DNA of 8,848 bases from Gemmatimonadales bacterium (GTDB taxonomy: Bacteria > Gemmatimonadota > Gemmatimonadetes > Gemmatimonadales > GWC2-71-9): assembly GCA_013003805.1 (NCBI GenBank), contig JABDII010000554.1, forward strand, positions 1-8,848, in the 5' to 3' direction. A program made the translations under genes and the position numbers. Shown one piece after another: positions 1-6,793 of the stretch (its first letter is position 1; each line of letters starts with the position of its first letter). The notes under the pieces were generated by a model that searched no databases, was not told the origin of the DNA, and worked only from the letters and a program-made list of their open reading frames with translations.

Positions 1-360
1 GCCTAGGACGCGTTGGACGGCCTCGAGCACACGAGAAGGCTGAAAGGGTTTGACGACGAAGTCTTTCGCGCCCGCCTGAATGGCCTCGACGACGAGGGCT
101 TGTTGCCCCATGGCGCTACACATCAAGATCTTGGCATCGGGGTCCGTCTTTCGGATCTCACGGACCGCATCGATTCCGCCCATATCCGGCATGACGATGT
201 CCATCGTCACCAGGTCGGGTTTGAGGCGGGAGTACTCCTCCACCGCTTGAACGCCGGTTTCGGCCTCTCCGATCACCTCATACCCTGCCTGGGTCAGGAT
301 ATCGCTGATCATCGTACGCATGAAAATCGCATCATCGCACACGAGGATGGTGTGGCTCAC
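1..360 (-). CDS. cheY: CheY-type response regulator, 3' end cut by window edge
   Basis: This is a single-domain receiver protein of the CheY family. It takes phosphate from a CheA-type histidine kinase and signals to a target, classically the flagellar switch. The 120 visible codons cover nearly the whole domain; only the last few residues and the stop lie beyond base 1. Visible landmarks are the acidic pair D9-D10, phosphoacceptor D54 (in TMDIVMPDM), switch residue S82 (CSAMGQQA) and K104 (DFVVKPFQPSRV). Phe101 stands where E. coli CheY has Tyr106. The SAMGQQA and KPFQPSR stretches resemble Thermotoga/Bacillus CheY more than E. coli CheY. The start is GTG at 360-358, chosen because the conserved beta-1 strand begins at residue 4 and a GGAGGGA ribosome binding site lies just upstream. 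It follows cheW after 61 bases on the same strand, so it probably shares that transcript. No output domain is visible, but a short extension past base 1 cannot be excluded. Confidence 0.95.
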   Translation of the reverse strand, partial: MSHTILVCDDAIFMRTMISDILTQAGYEVIGEAETGVQAVEEYSRLKPDLVTMDIVMPDMGGIDAVREIRKTDPDAKILMCSAMGQQALVVEAIQAGAKDFVVKPFQPSRVLEAVQRVLG

Positions 361-364
361 GGAC

Positions 365-371
365 TCCCTCC
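365..371 (-). promoter_or_regulatory. Ribosome binding site of cheY
   Basis: Read on the minus strand, these bases are GGAGGGA, ending four bases before the GTG start at 360. This strong Shine-Dalgarno match supports the GTG as the true start, and suggests CheY is translated efficiently on its own rather than only by coupling to cheW. Confidence 0.75.
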
Positions 372-421
372 ACGCATTTCAGGCAAAGCAACGAGAGCAA
401 CGACGACGCCGGGCGGCCTCG

Positions 422-859
422 TCACGTCCCAACGACTGGCTCGAGGAGCGACTCGAGATCGAGGAGAACAAAGTGCTGTCGGTCCACCCATCCGACGGCA
501 CGCACCAGTGCCGGGTCGACGCCCACCAGGTCCTCTCCCGGCTCGAAGTCCTCCTCGCGCACTTCGTACAGATCGTGCACCTGGCCTACCCGGAGACCGT
601 AGGCGCGGCCGGCGAGGTCCACGACGATGGTCACCCCCTCCTGCTCGGGGAGCGGAACGCGGTCGAGCAAGCGATGCCCGTCGATCACGGTGAGAATCGA
701 ACCGCGGACGTTGGCCAGTCCGTCAACCACGGGGTGTGCACCGGGAATGCGGGTTGCTGCCGCCGTTGGAAGAACTTCCCGGGCAAGCTCGGCGGGGACG
801 CCGCAGGCGAGGTCCCCAACCTGGAAAACGAGCACGCGAATCGCGTCGGGACTAGCCAT
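422..859 (-). CDS. cheW: CheW-like chemotaxis coupling protein
   Basis: This 145-residue protein is a single CheW domain. CheW links chemoreceptors to the kinase CheA in the cytoplasmic signalling array. Support comes from the opening strand (IRVLVFQVGDLACGVPA), the conserved NVRGSILTVIDGHRLL segment with R52-G53 in the place of the NLRG core motif, and the VDLAGRAYGLRVGQVHDL strand pair that follows. It is shorter than E. coli CheW (167) but within the family range. The ATG at 859 overlaps the end of the rluD gene by 8 bases. The frame stays open upstream to 943, but that extension is rich in Arg and Trp, is unlike CheW and would lie inside rluD, so I reject it. There is no clear Shine-Dalgarno, so translation is probably coupled to rluD. 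cheY follows after 61 bases. No CheA or receptor gene is in view, so the partner system is unknown. Confidence 0.9.
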   Translation of the reverse strand: MASPDAIRVLVFQVGDLACGVPAELAREVLPTAAATRIPGAHPVVDGLANVRGSILTVIDGHRLLDRVPLPEQEGVTIVVDLAGRAYGLRVGQVHDLYEVREEDFEPGEDLVGVDPALVRAVGWVDRQHFVLLDLESLLEPVVGT

Positions 860-1835
860 CTCTATTAAAGAAACGAAGATACCGAAGCGGTTCTTTTTCA
901 GCAACCAGATCCAGGCCCTCTGCCGCGCGCACGAGCGTCGCATGGAGATCCCGTGGCCATTCCGATGTCAGCAATATGTCGGCGCCGGTCATCGGGTGCC
1001 GGAACCCGAGCATCGCCGCGTGGAGAGCCTGTCGCGGTGTCACCCGCTCGATGGCTCGCGCGCGCTTCAGGCCCGGGCCTGAAATGCGACGGCTGCCCCC
1101 ACCGCCGTAGACCGGGTCACCTACAATCGGGTGCCCGACATGGCTGAGATGCACCCGGATCTGATGCGTCCGTCCGGTCGCCAACTCTACCCGGAGGAGA
1201 TCGACGGACTCAAACCGCGCCACGACACGGGCCGTCGTCTGAGCAGGGCGGCCGTCCGCCAGCACCGCCATTCGTTTGCGGTCCTTCGGATGCCGTCGGA
1301 TCGGGGCGTCGACGGCGATCGAATCTTTGGCGAGGTGTCCCCACACCAGTGCTGCGTAGCCTCGGAAGACGCGGCGGCTCGCGAGCGCCTTCGCCAGGCG
1401 CTGGTGCGCCAATTCGTGCTTGGCGACGAGCATGAGACCCGAGGTGTCACGATCCAGGCGGTGCACGATGCCGGGGCGCCCCTCTACTCCTCCACCCAAC
1501 GCCGTGCCCCGCGCGACAAGGGCGTTGAGCAAGGTGTCGTCCCAGTGGCCTGGAGCGGGATGCACAACGAGGCCGGCTGGTTTGTCGATCACCGCCAGTG
1601 CGTCGTCCTCATACACCACGGTAATGGGGATAGCTGCGGGCCTGAGGGTCGGGAGTGGCGTGGCCTCGGGAAGCTCCACCGTCACGCACTCCCCGTGGGC
1701 CAAATGGCGAGATGCCCGCGCAAGTACGCCATCGATCCGCACGTGGCCGGCGGCAACGAGCCGCGCCGCGTGGGAACGCGAGAGTTGGAGTTGGTCGGCG
1801 AGGAAGCGGTCGAGCCGCTCGGTTGTGGCGACCAC
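852..1835 (-). CDS. rluD: RluA/RluD-family 23S rRNA pseudouridine synthase
   Basis: The enzyme isomerises uridine to pseudouridine in RNA. Family members of the RluD type act on helix 69 of 23S rRNA, though the target here is inferred only. An N-terminal S4 RNA-binding domain (about residues 6-55, starting ERLDRFLADQLQLSRSHAAR) precedes the catalytic domain. The catalytic motif HRLDRDTSG is intact, with the expected nucleophile at D128. YEDDALAVIDKPAGLVVHP, GRTHQIRVHL and RQALHA are other family blocks. With the GTG start at 1835 it has 327 residues, a normal length. That start is chosen because the S4 domain begins at once and the gene then clears lspA by 43 bases, but no good ribosome binding site precedes it. 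An ATG at 1919, overlapping lspA, is the alternative. The frame is open further back through lspA, which is chance in GC-rich DNA. RluA, RluC or YlyB-like specificity cannot be excluded. Confidence 0.92.
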   Translation of the reverse strand: MVATTERLDRFLADQLQLSRSHAARLVAAGHVRIDGVLARASRHLAHGECVTVELPEATPLPTLRPAAIPITVVYEDDALAVIDKPAGLVVHPAPGHWDDTLLNALVARGTALGGGVEGRPGIVHRLDRDTSGLMLVAKHELAHQRLAKALASRRVFRGYAALVWGHLAKDSIAVDAPIRRHPKDRKRMAVLADGRPAQTTARVVARFESVDLLRVELATGRTHQIRVHLSHVGHPIVGDPVYGGGGSRRISGPGLKRARAIERVTPRQALHAAMLGFRHPMTGADILLTSEWPRDLHATLVRAAEGLDLVAEKEPLRYLRFFNRDG

Positions 1836-1878
1836 GACCGAGAATTGCAGCCCGCTCGACGGGCCAGGGGATGGAACG

Positions 1879-2388
1879 TTACGAGGCGCCGGCGGATTCC
1901 GGCTGGGTCCGGCGGGCATCTTCGCGCCAGAGCGACACGGCCAGGGCAACAGCGCCCAGACTGACAGCGATGTCAGCGACATTGAAGGTTGGCCACCTGA
2001 GAGTGCCAATCCCGACGTCGAGAAAATCCACGACCCCGCGCGCACTCCGCACCCGGTCGATGAGATTTCCCGCAGCTCCCCCGGCGACGAGACCAAGTGC
2101 CAGTTGGCGAAACCAGTCGCCGACCGCTCCCTGGCGGGACATGCGGTACAGGATCACAATGGCGAGTGCGGCGACACCAAAGAAGATCCAGCGCGAATAC
2201 GGGCCAACGTGCAGCCCGAACGCCGCTCCTTGATTATAGACCAAACGGAGTTGGAACCATTCGCCCAGGACGTGGATCCCAGTCGTGCGAAGGAGGAAGG
2301 CCTCCGCGATCAACTTGGTCGTTGCGTCGAGCACTACCACTGCGAGGAGAACCACACCGAAGAGCCTACGCTCAGCGCCGCTCGCCAT
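1879..2388 (-). CDS. lspA: Lipoprotein signal peptidase (signal peptidase II)
   Basis: LspA is an inner-membrane aspartyl protease that removes the signal peptide from diacylglyceryl-modified prolipoproteins. The 169 residues show four hydrophobic segments (about 9-28, 66-82, 95-110 and 137-155). The family motifs are VYNQGAAFG (50-58), AAGNLIDRV (105-113), VVDF with catalytic D121, and FNVADIAVSLG with catalytic D139, matching the E. coli Asp pair. The ATG at 2388 lies 17 bases inside the end of the preceding zinc-finger gene and has a purine-rich AAGGA ribosome binding site 5 bases upstream. An upstream in-frame extension to 2487 would lie wholly inside the neighbour and is rejected. Position after ileS and a DksA-like gene matches the order in Bacillus, and ileS-lspA adjacency is also known from E. 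coli. Globomycin would be the expected inhibitor of the family. Confidence 0.97.
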   Translation of the reverse strand: MASGAERRLFGVVLLAVVVLDATTKLIAEAFLLRTTGIHVLGEWFQLRLVYNQGAAFGLHVGPYSRWIFFGVAALAIVILYRMSRQGAVGDWFRQLALGLVAGGAAGNLIDRVRSARGVVDFLDVGIGTLRWPTFNVADIAVSLGAVALAVSLWREDARRTQPESAGAS

Positions 2389-2755
2389 CCTCTTCCTTTT
2401 CCTTACACGTGATACAGAGGCGGGCATGCGGCAGGGCGTCCAGCCGTTCGAAGTCGATCTCCACACCGCAACTCTGGCACACACCAAACGACTTCGGTTC
2501 GCTGTAGAGGCGTCGAAGCGCCTGATTCACGTGCCAGAGGTAGCGACCTTCCTTCGAGGCCATCAAGAATTGCTTCTCGCGCTCCATGGCATCGGTGCCC
2601 TGGTCCGCCATGTGGAACGAATAGGAAGATAGGTCTCCGTCGGACGACTGGAGGCTCGAGGAGAATGATTCGTCGTAGAACCCCAGCTCCTTCATCACGC
2701 GAGCCCGTTCTTCTAGGAGCCGCTGCTCGATGTGAGTCAATTGCTTCTTCTTCAT
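2372..2755 (-). CDS. DksA/TraR-family C4 zinc-finger protein (YlyA/YteA-like)
   Basis: This 127-residue protein has an N-terminal helical region and a C-terminal four-cysteine zinc finger (C93, C96, C114, C117; CQSC and CITC). Family members bind in the RNA polymerase secondary channel, or are thought to, and modulate transcription initiation. The segment LSSYSFHMADQGTDAMEREK (42-61) and the finger sequence GVEIDFERLDALPHARLC resemble the Bacillus YteA/YlyA group more than E. coli DksA. The acidic tip is ADQGTD rather than the classic DksA tip, so ppGpp-type function should not be assumed. The ATG at 2755 starts 4 bases after the ileS stop, with an AAGGA at 2767-2771 within the ileS end. The same kind of gene lies between ileS and lspA in B. 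subtilis (ylyA). The family call is secure; the regulatory role is inferred. Confidence 0.9.
   Translation of the reverse strand: MKKKQLTHIEQRLLEERARVMKELGFYDESFSSSLQSSDGDLSSYSFHMADQGTDAMEREKQFLMASKEGRYLWHVNQALRRLYSEPKSFGVCQSCGVEIDFERLDALPHARLCITCKEKEEDGERR
2394..2398 (-). promoter_or_regulatory. Ribosome binding site of lspA inside the upstream gene
   Basis: On the minus strand this is AAGGA, within a purine run spanning 2389-2404, and it sits 5 bases before the lspA ATG. It lies in the last codons of the DksA/TraR-like gene, where the run encodes Lys and Glu residues. It fixes the lspA start and implies coupled translation. Confidence 0.6.
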
Positions 2756-2759
2756 GCGG

Positions 2760-5700
2760 TCAAATGTCCTTGGCTCGTGCCTCTGCTTGAGTGGACGTGG
2801 CGTAGGCCTTCAGACCCACGACCGCCCGCGTGCCGTCGATGTCTACTTCACGCTCGAGATCCGGGGTCTCGGGTGACGTGTCGACCCAGAGTTCCCGAGC
2901 GAGGGTCTCGCCCCGGATAAACGCCTCGTGCGCGCGAACGGCTTCGAGGACTTCCCGAGGGCCCGTGATGCTCAGGGCAATCCGGGTCGTGTACTCGTAG
3001 CCCGCTTCTTTCCGGAGGCGTTGGATCCGATGCACCAGCTCGCGCACCAGCCCTTCCCGTCGCAACTCCGGCGGCACGACCGGGTCGAGTGCGGCCACGC
3101 ACTGCCCGCTGCTCTCGACCAGCCAGTCGCTCACAACCTCCCGTTCAACGACCAGGTCGCCCGGAAGATAATGGATTCGGTCCCCGTTCACCTCCAGGCT
3201 CACTTCCTCGCCCTGCTCCAGGCGGCGCAACTGCTCAGGCAAGAGCCGTTCCACCGCCTTGGCAACGTCCGGGGTTTGCCTCCCAAACCGCTTCCCCAGG
3301 GCCCGGAAGTTGGGCTTCCCCTTGAGCCGCACGAGCTCGGCATCCGAGGCCACGACTCCCACCGATTTGACGTTGACCTGGTCCCGGAGGAGCTCGAGCA
3401 GCTCCGCCTCGTACTCACCCAACGCTCCCGCCGGCACGGCAACCTCCATCCGCGCGAGCGGCTGCCGCACCTTCAGATTGGCCGACTCCCGACCGGCGCG
3501 GCCCAATGAGACCAGCTGCCGGATCGCCGTCATGGCCGTCTCCAGCGCCGGGTCGCTCTCGTGGTCCGGTACCGGGAAGCTCGCCAGGTGAACCGACTGC
3601 CCCACCAATGCCCGGTGGAGCCAATCGCTCACGAATGGAGCGGCGGGCGCCAACAGCCGACTGATCGTGACCAGGGCCTGGTACAACGTCGCCAGCGCCC
3701 GGGGGTCGGCCGAGGTATCAGGAGCCCAGAAGCGGTCCCGGTTGACCCGGACATACCAATTGGACAGATCGTCCACCACGAAGTCCATGAGGGTGCGCAT
3801 GCCGGTGGTCACGTCGTAGGCCAACCAGCTCCGGGTCACTGCGTCGACCGTGGCGGCAAGCCGCCCCAGCAGCCAACGGTCCACGACCGGACGCTCGCTC
3901 GGAGCATGGGTCGGAGTCCACTCGCCGGCGTACAAGGCGAAGAAGGTATAGGTGTGCTTCAGGGTTTCAAAGAACCCACCGGCAACTTCCGGGATCGTGC
4001 GCTGATCGAAGCGCTTGGGAAGCCACACTTGACTCGACGCAATGAGGTAGACTCGCACGGTATCAGCCCCGAACTCCTGAATCACATCCCACGGCTCGAT
4101 CACGTTGCCGCGGCTCTTGGACATCTTCTGTCCTTCGGAGTCGAGCACGAGTTCGTTCACGATCACATTCCGGTAGGGCGCTTGGTCGAAGGCAGTGACC
4201 GCAATCGCCAACAGCGAATAGAACCACCCGCGAGTCTGATCAATGCCTTCGCAGATGAAGTCGGCAGGAAAGTGCTCGTCGAAATCCGTCTCGTGTTCGA
4301 ACGGGTAGTGCCATTGGGCATAGGGCATGGCACCGGAGTCGAACCACGTGTCGATGACCTCCGGGGTGCGGTGCATGGTCCCGCCACAGGTACACGCCCA
4401 CGTGACATCGTCGATGAAGGGCTTGTGGGGATCGAAGTCGGGGGCAAGCTCCCTGCCCCACCGCTCGGCCAGGTGCTGGTAGCTCCCCACCACCTCAACG
4501 TGCTCCGGATCGGCGTCGCACACCCACACCGGGAGCGGCGTGCCCCAGTAGCGGTCGCGCGACAGCGCCCAATCCACGTTGTTCTCCAGCCAGGCGCCAA
4601 ACCGGCCCGTTCCGACCTCCGGCGGATGCCACCCAATAGATGCATTGAGCTCTAGTAGTCGATCCTTGACTGCCGACGTCCGCACGAACCAGGAATCGCG
4701 TGCGTAGTAGATGAGCGGACTGCGGCACCGCCAGCAATGGGGATAGGCGTGCTCGTAGGTCTCCGTGAGATGCCAGAGCCCGCTGTCCTTCAGGCGCTTG
4801 ATGATGAGCTCGTTGGTCTCCTTGGCGGTGACCTGACGGCCTTCGAGCTCCGACCACTCCGTTCCGTGGAATGTTCCATCCCCTGCCACGGGGTTTACGA
4901 ACGCCAGGCCGTGTTCCCGCCCCGCCGCGTAGTCATCCGCTCCGAAGGCGGGCGCGAGGTGGACCAAGCCCGAGCCGTCTTCGGCCGAGACGAAGGCACC
5001 CGGGACCACCACTTCGGCGACCTTCTCATCCGAGAGCGCCACCCCATCGAACGGCCGCGTGTAGCGCTTCCCAATGAGCTCCTTGCCGCGGAAGGTGGTC
5101 ACCCTATCGGCCGGCAGGTCGGCGAAGGTCGCATTGGGCTCCAGCTCCCCCGTCACGTTCGTCCCGAGCGGGATTGCCCCGGCCCGCTCTGTCGCCAGGA
5201 TCAGGCGCTCGTTCCCGACGGCGTACTCTCCGTAGGTGAGCACGGGATTGACCGCGACAGCAACGTTGGAAATCAACGTCCACGGGGTGGTGGTCCAGAC
5301 GAGCAGTTTCCTGGTCGGATCGTCTAGGAGCGGGAGTTTGATATAGACGGAACGGGTGGCCACGTCTTCATACCCCAGAGCCAGCTCGTGACTCGAGAGC
5401 ACCGTGCCACACCGTGGACAATACGGGAGCACGCGGTGTCCGCGAGCCAGCAACCCACGGGAATGCAGTCGGGCAAGCAACCACCAGACGGTCTCGATGT
5501 ACGCGTTGCTGCAGGTCACGTAGGGATGTTCGTAGTCCAGCCAGAAGGCAATGCGATCCGACAGCCGCTCCCATTCCGACTGGTACGTGAACACGCTCTC
5601 CCGGCACAGCGCGTTGAACTTCTCGACCCCGAAGACCTCGATCTCCTGCTTGCCGTTGAGATTGAGCTGCTTCTCCACCTCGATTTCAACCGGGAGTCCG

Positions 5701-5963
5701 TGAGCATCCCAGCCGGCGATCCGGGTCACCTGCTTTCCGCGCATGGCGTGGAATCGGCACACCAGATCCTTGATGGTTCGGGAGAAGACGTGATGGATGC
5801 CGGGACGGCCGTTCGCCGTCGGCGGTCCTTCGTAGAACACGAAGGACTCGGCACCCACGGCACGGCGCTGGGTCTCATGGAACAAGTCCTCGGCGGTCCA
5901 TTGCTGGAGGACCTGCTCTTCCAACCCAGCCGGAGGCAGGTCCGGCCACCGTGGGAACGTCAT
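2760..5963 (-). CDS. ileS: Isoleucyl-tRNA synthetase, IleRS2-like with swapped GxHH motif
   Basis: This cytoplasmic class I synthetase charges tRNA-Ile with isoleucine. It is full length at 1067 residues. The catalytic signature reads PTANGRPGIHHV, so the usual HxGH is replaced by G55-I-H-H58. The second signature KMSKS is intact (613-617). The CP1 editing domain lies at roughly 200-400, with TTTPWT (224-229) and GSGLVHLAPAFGADD (330-344), so editing of mischarged valine is expected. Other landmarks are WDAHGLPVE, YCPRCGT, the tRNA-binding segment NWYVRVNRDRFW, and a long C-terminal region. Length and motifs fit the type-2, eukaryote-like branch rather than E. coli IleRS1. The ATG at 5963 gives a 4-base ATGA overlap with the pnp stop; an in-frame GTG at 5972 is less likely. 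The tight coupling leaves no room for a leader such as a T-box, so any control acts upstream in the operon. Confidence 0.97.
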   Translation of the reverse strand: MTFPRWPDLPPAGLEEQVLQQWTAEDLFHETQRRAVGAESFVFYEGPPTANGRPGIHHVFSRTIKDLVCRFHAMRGKQVTRIAGWDAHGLPVEIEVEKQLNLNGKQEIEVFGVEKFNALCRESVFTYQSEWERLSDRIAFWLDYEHPYVTCSNAYIETVWWLLARLHSRGLLARGHRVLPYCPRCGTVLSSHELALGYEDVATRSVYIKLPLLDDPTRKLLVWTTTPWTLISNVAVAVNPVLTYGEYAVGNERLILATERAGAIPLGTNVTGELEPNATFADLPADRVTTFRGKELIGKRYTRPFDGVALSDEKVAEVVVPGAFVSAEDGSGLVHLAPAFGADDYAAGREHGLAFVNPVAGDGTFHGTEWSELEGRQVTAKETNELIIKRLKDSGLWHLTETYEHAYPHCWRCRSPLIYYARDSWFVRTSAVKDRLLELNASIGWHPPEVGTGRFGAWLENNVDWALSRDRYWGTPLPVWVCDADPEHVEVVGSYQHLAERWGRELAPDFDPHKPFIDDVTWACTCGGTMHRTPEVIDTWFDSGAMPYAQWHYPFEHETDFDEHFPADFICEGIDQTRGWFYSLLAIAVTAFDQAPYRNVIVNELVLDSEGQKMSKSRGNVIEPWDVIQEFGADTVRVYLIASSQVWLPKRFDQRTIPEVAGGFFETLKHTYTFFALYAGEWTPTHAPSERPVVDRWLLGRLAATVDAVTRSWLAYDVTTGMRTLMDFVVDDLSNWYVRVNRDRFWAPDTSADPRALATLYQALVTISRLLAPAAPFVSDWLHRALVGQSVHLASFPVPDHESDPALETAMTAIRQLVSLGRAGRESANLKVRQPLARMEVAVPAGALGEYEAELLELLRDQVNVKSVGVVASDAELVRLKGKPNFRALGKRFGRQTPDVAKAVERLLPEQLRRLEQGEEVSLEVNGDRIHYLPGDLVVEREVVSDWLVESSGQCVAALDPVVPPELRREGLVRELVHRIQRLRKEAGYEYTTRIALSITGPREVLEAVRAHEAFIRGETLARELWVDTSPETPDLEREVDIDGTRAVVGLKAYATSTQAEARAKDI

Positions 5964-6793
5964 GCCGCCCACCGGGAAACGACCGTCGCGATGAGCCGGG
6001 TGAGATCCGGCTCCGCCTTAGCGGCGACCGCCAGGATCTGCTCCAACGCGACCGGCTCGAGGGCATCGGGTAGGCACTGATCGGTAATAATGGATACGCC
6101 AAGTACCCGCATGCCGGCGTGGACCGCGACGATGACCTCGGGCACGGTAGACATCCCTACGACGTCGGCGCCGACAGCACGAAGCAAACGGTATTCGGCG
6201 GGGGTCTCCAAATTCGGGCCCGGCACCGCGGCATAGACTCCCTCGCGAAGCCCGATCCCCAGCTCGCGGGCCGCGGCCCGGGCCAGCTCACGGAGCTCGG
6301 CGTCGTAGGCCGTCGACATGTCGGGAAACCGCGGCCCCTCGCGAGCGTCATTGGGGCCGACCAGCGGGTTGTCGCCCAGCAGATTGATATGATCGGTCAG
6401 GAGGACGAGATCACCCGGCAGCCAGAGCGGATGCATCCCACCACACGCATTGGACACGATGAGCGACTCGGCGCCCAAGGCGTGCAGCACCCGCACTGGA
6501 AACGTCACCTGCTGAAGGGAGTATCCTTCGTAGCGGTGGAAACGTCCCTGCATGGCCACGACCGGTTTCCCACCCAGGCGGCCAAACAAGAGGCGGCCCG
6601 CGTGTGACTCGACCGTGGGAACGGGGAAACCCGGGATGTCGCCGTAGGGAACGATGGTCTCGACCTCGATCTCCTCGGAGAGCTGACCGAGACCGGTGCC
6701 GAGGATGATGCCGACACATGGCTCGAGCGAGGTGAGGCGACGGATGGCCGCCGACGCAGCGACAACCGTCGGCTGATCGGCGACGACGGTCAT
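5960..6793 (-). CDS. punA: Purine nucleoside phosphorylase, trimeric (PNP/MTAP) type
   Basis: The enzyme splits purine nucleosides with phosphate to a free base and (deoxy)ribose-1-phosphate, for purine salvage. Its 277 residues are typical of the trimeric family. Residues correspond well to human PNP: GTGLG with T33 (phosphate loop), GRFHRYEGY with H86 and Y88, SNACGG with N115, GPNLETPAEY with E196 (human E201), and GMSTVPE with M214 (human M219). The base-discriminating position equivalent to human N243 is D238 (in SIITDQC). Asn there favours hypoxanthine and guanine, whereas related methylthioadenosine phosphorylases carry Asp, so substrate range is uncertain. The ATG at 6793 overlaps the divIVA stop and its own stop overlaps the ileS start, both as ATGA. 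A GAAGGG lies only one base from the start, so reinitiation by ribosomes leaving divIVA is likely. Bacillus lacks this gene at the corresponding place. Confidence 0.95.
   Translation of the reverse strand: MTVVADQPTVVAASAAIRRLTSLEPCVGIILGTGLGQLSEEIEVETIVPYGDIPGFPVPTVESHAGRLLFGRLGGKPVVAMQGRFHRYEGYSLQQVTFPVRVLHALGAESLIVSNACGGMHPLWLPGDLVLLTDHINLLGDNPLVGPNDAREGPRFPDMSTAYDAELRELARAAARELGIGLREGVYAAVPGPNLETPAEYRLLRAVGADVVGMSTVPEVIVAVHAGMRVLGVSIITDQCLPDALEPVALEQILAVAAKAEPDLTRLIATVVSRWAA

Noticed and set aside
193..208. Near-perfect palindrome GACGATG-TC-CATCGTC
   Set aside because: It encodes the conserved CheY active-site strand around D54, so codon choice explains it. No T-run or regulatory context accompanies it.
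361..421. Terminator or promoter between cheW and cheY
   Set aside because: I see no stem-loop with a T-run and no convincing -35/-10 pair in these 61 bases; only the cheY ribosome binding site is clear.
860..943. Upstream extension of CheW inside rluD
   Set aside because: The extra residues do not resemble any CheW N-terminus, and the ATG at 859 gives the expected domain start.
1836..2096. N-terminal extension of the RluD frame through lspA (would make a 414-residue protein)
   Set aside because: The extension has no domain-like sequence and overlaps lspA almost throughout. The S4 domain starts right at the chosen GTG.
1420..2412. Plus-strand open frame of 330 codons across rluD and lspA
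   Set aside because: It is antisense to two well-supported genes and its product is low-complexity Arg/Ser/Pro-rich sequence without family motifs.
3561..4655. Long plus-strand open frame of 364 codons opposite ileS
   Set aside because: It lies wholly antisense to the motif-rich IleRS gene (including KMSKS at 4113-4127), its translation has no recognisable domain, and such shadows are common in GC-rich DNA.
5964..6100. T-box or other tRNA-responsive leader before ileS
   Set aside because: The ileS start overlaps the pnp stop and the upstream bases are pnp coding sequence, leaving no leader.
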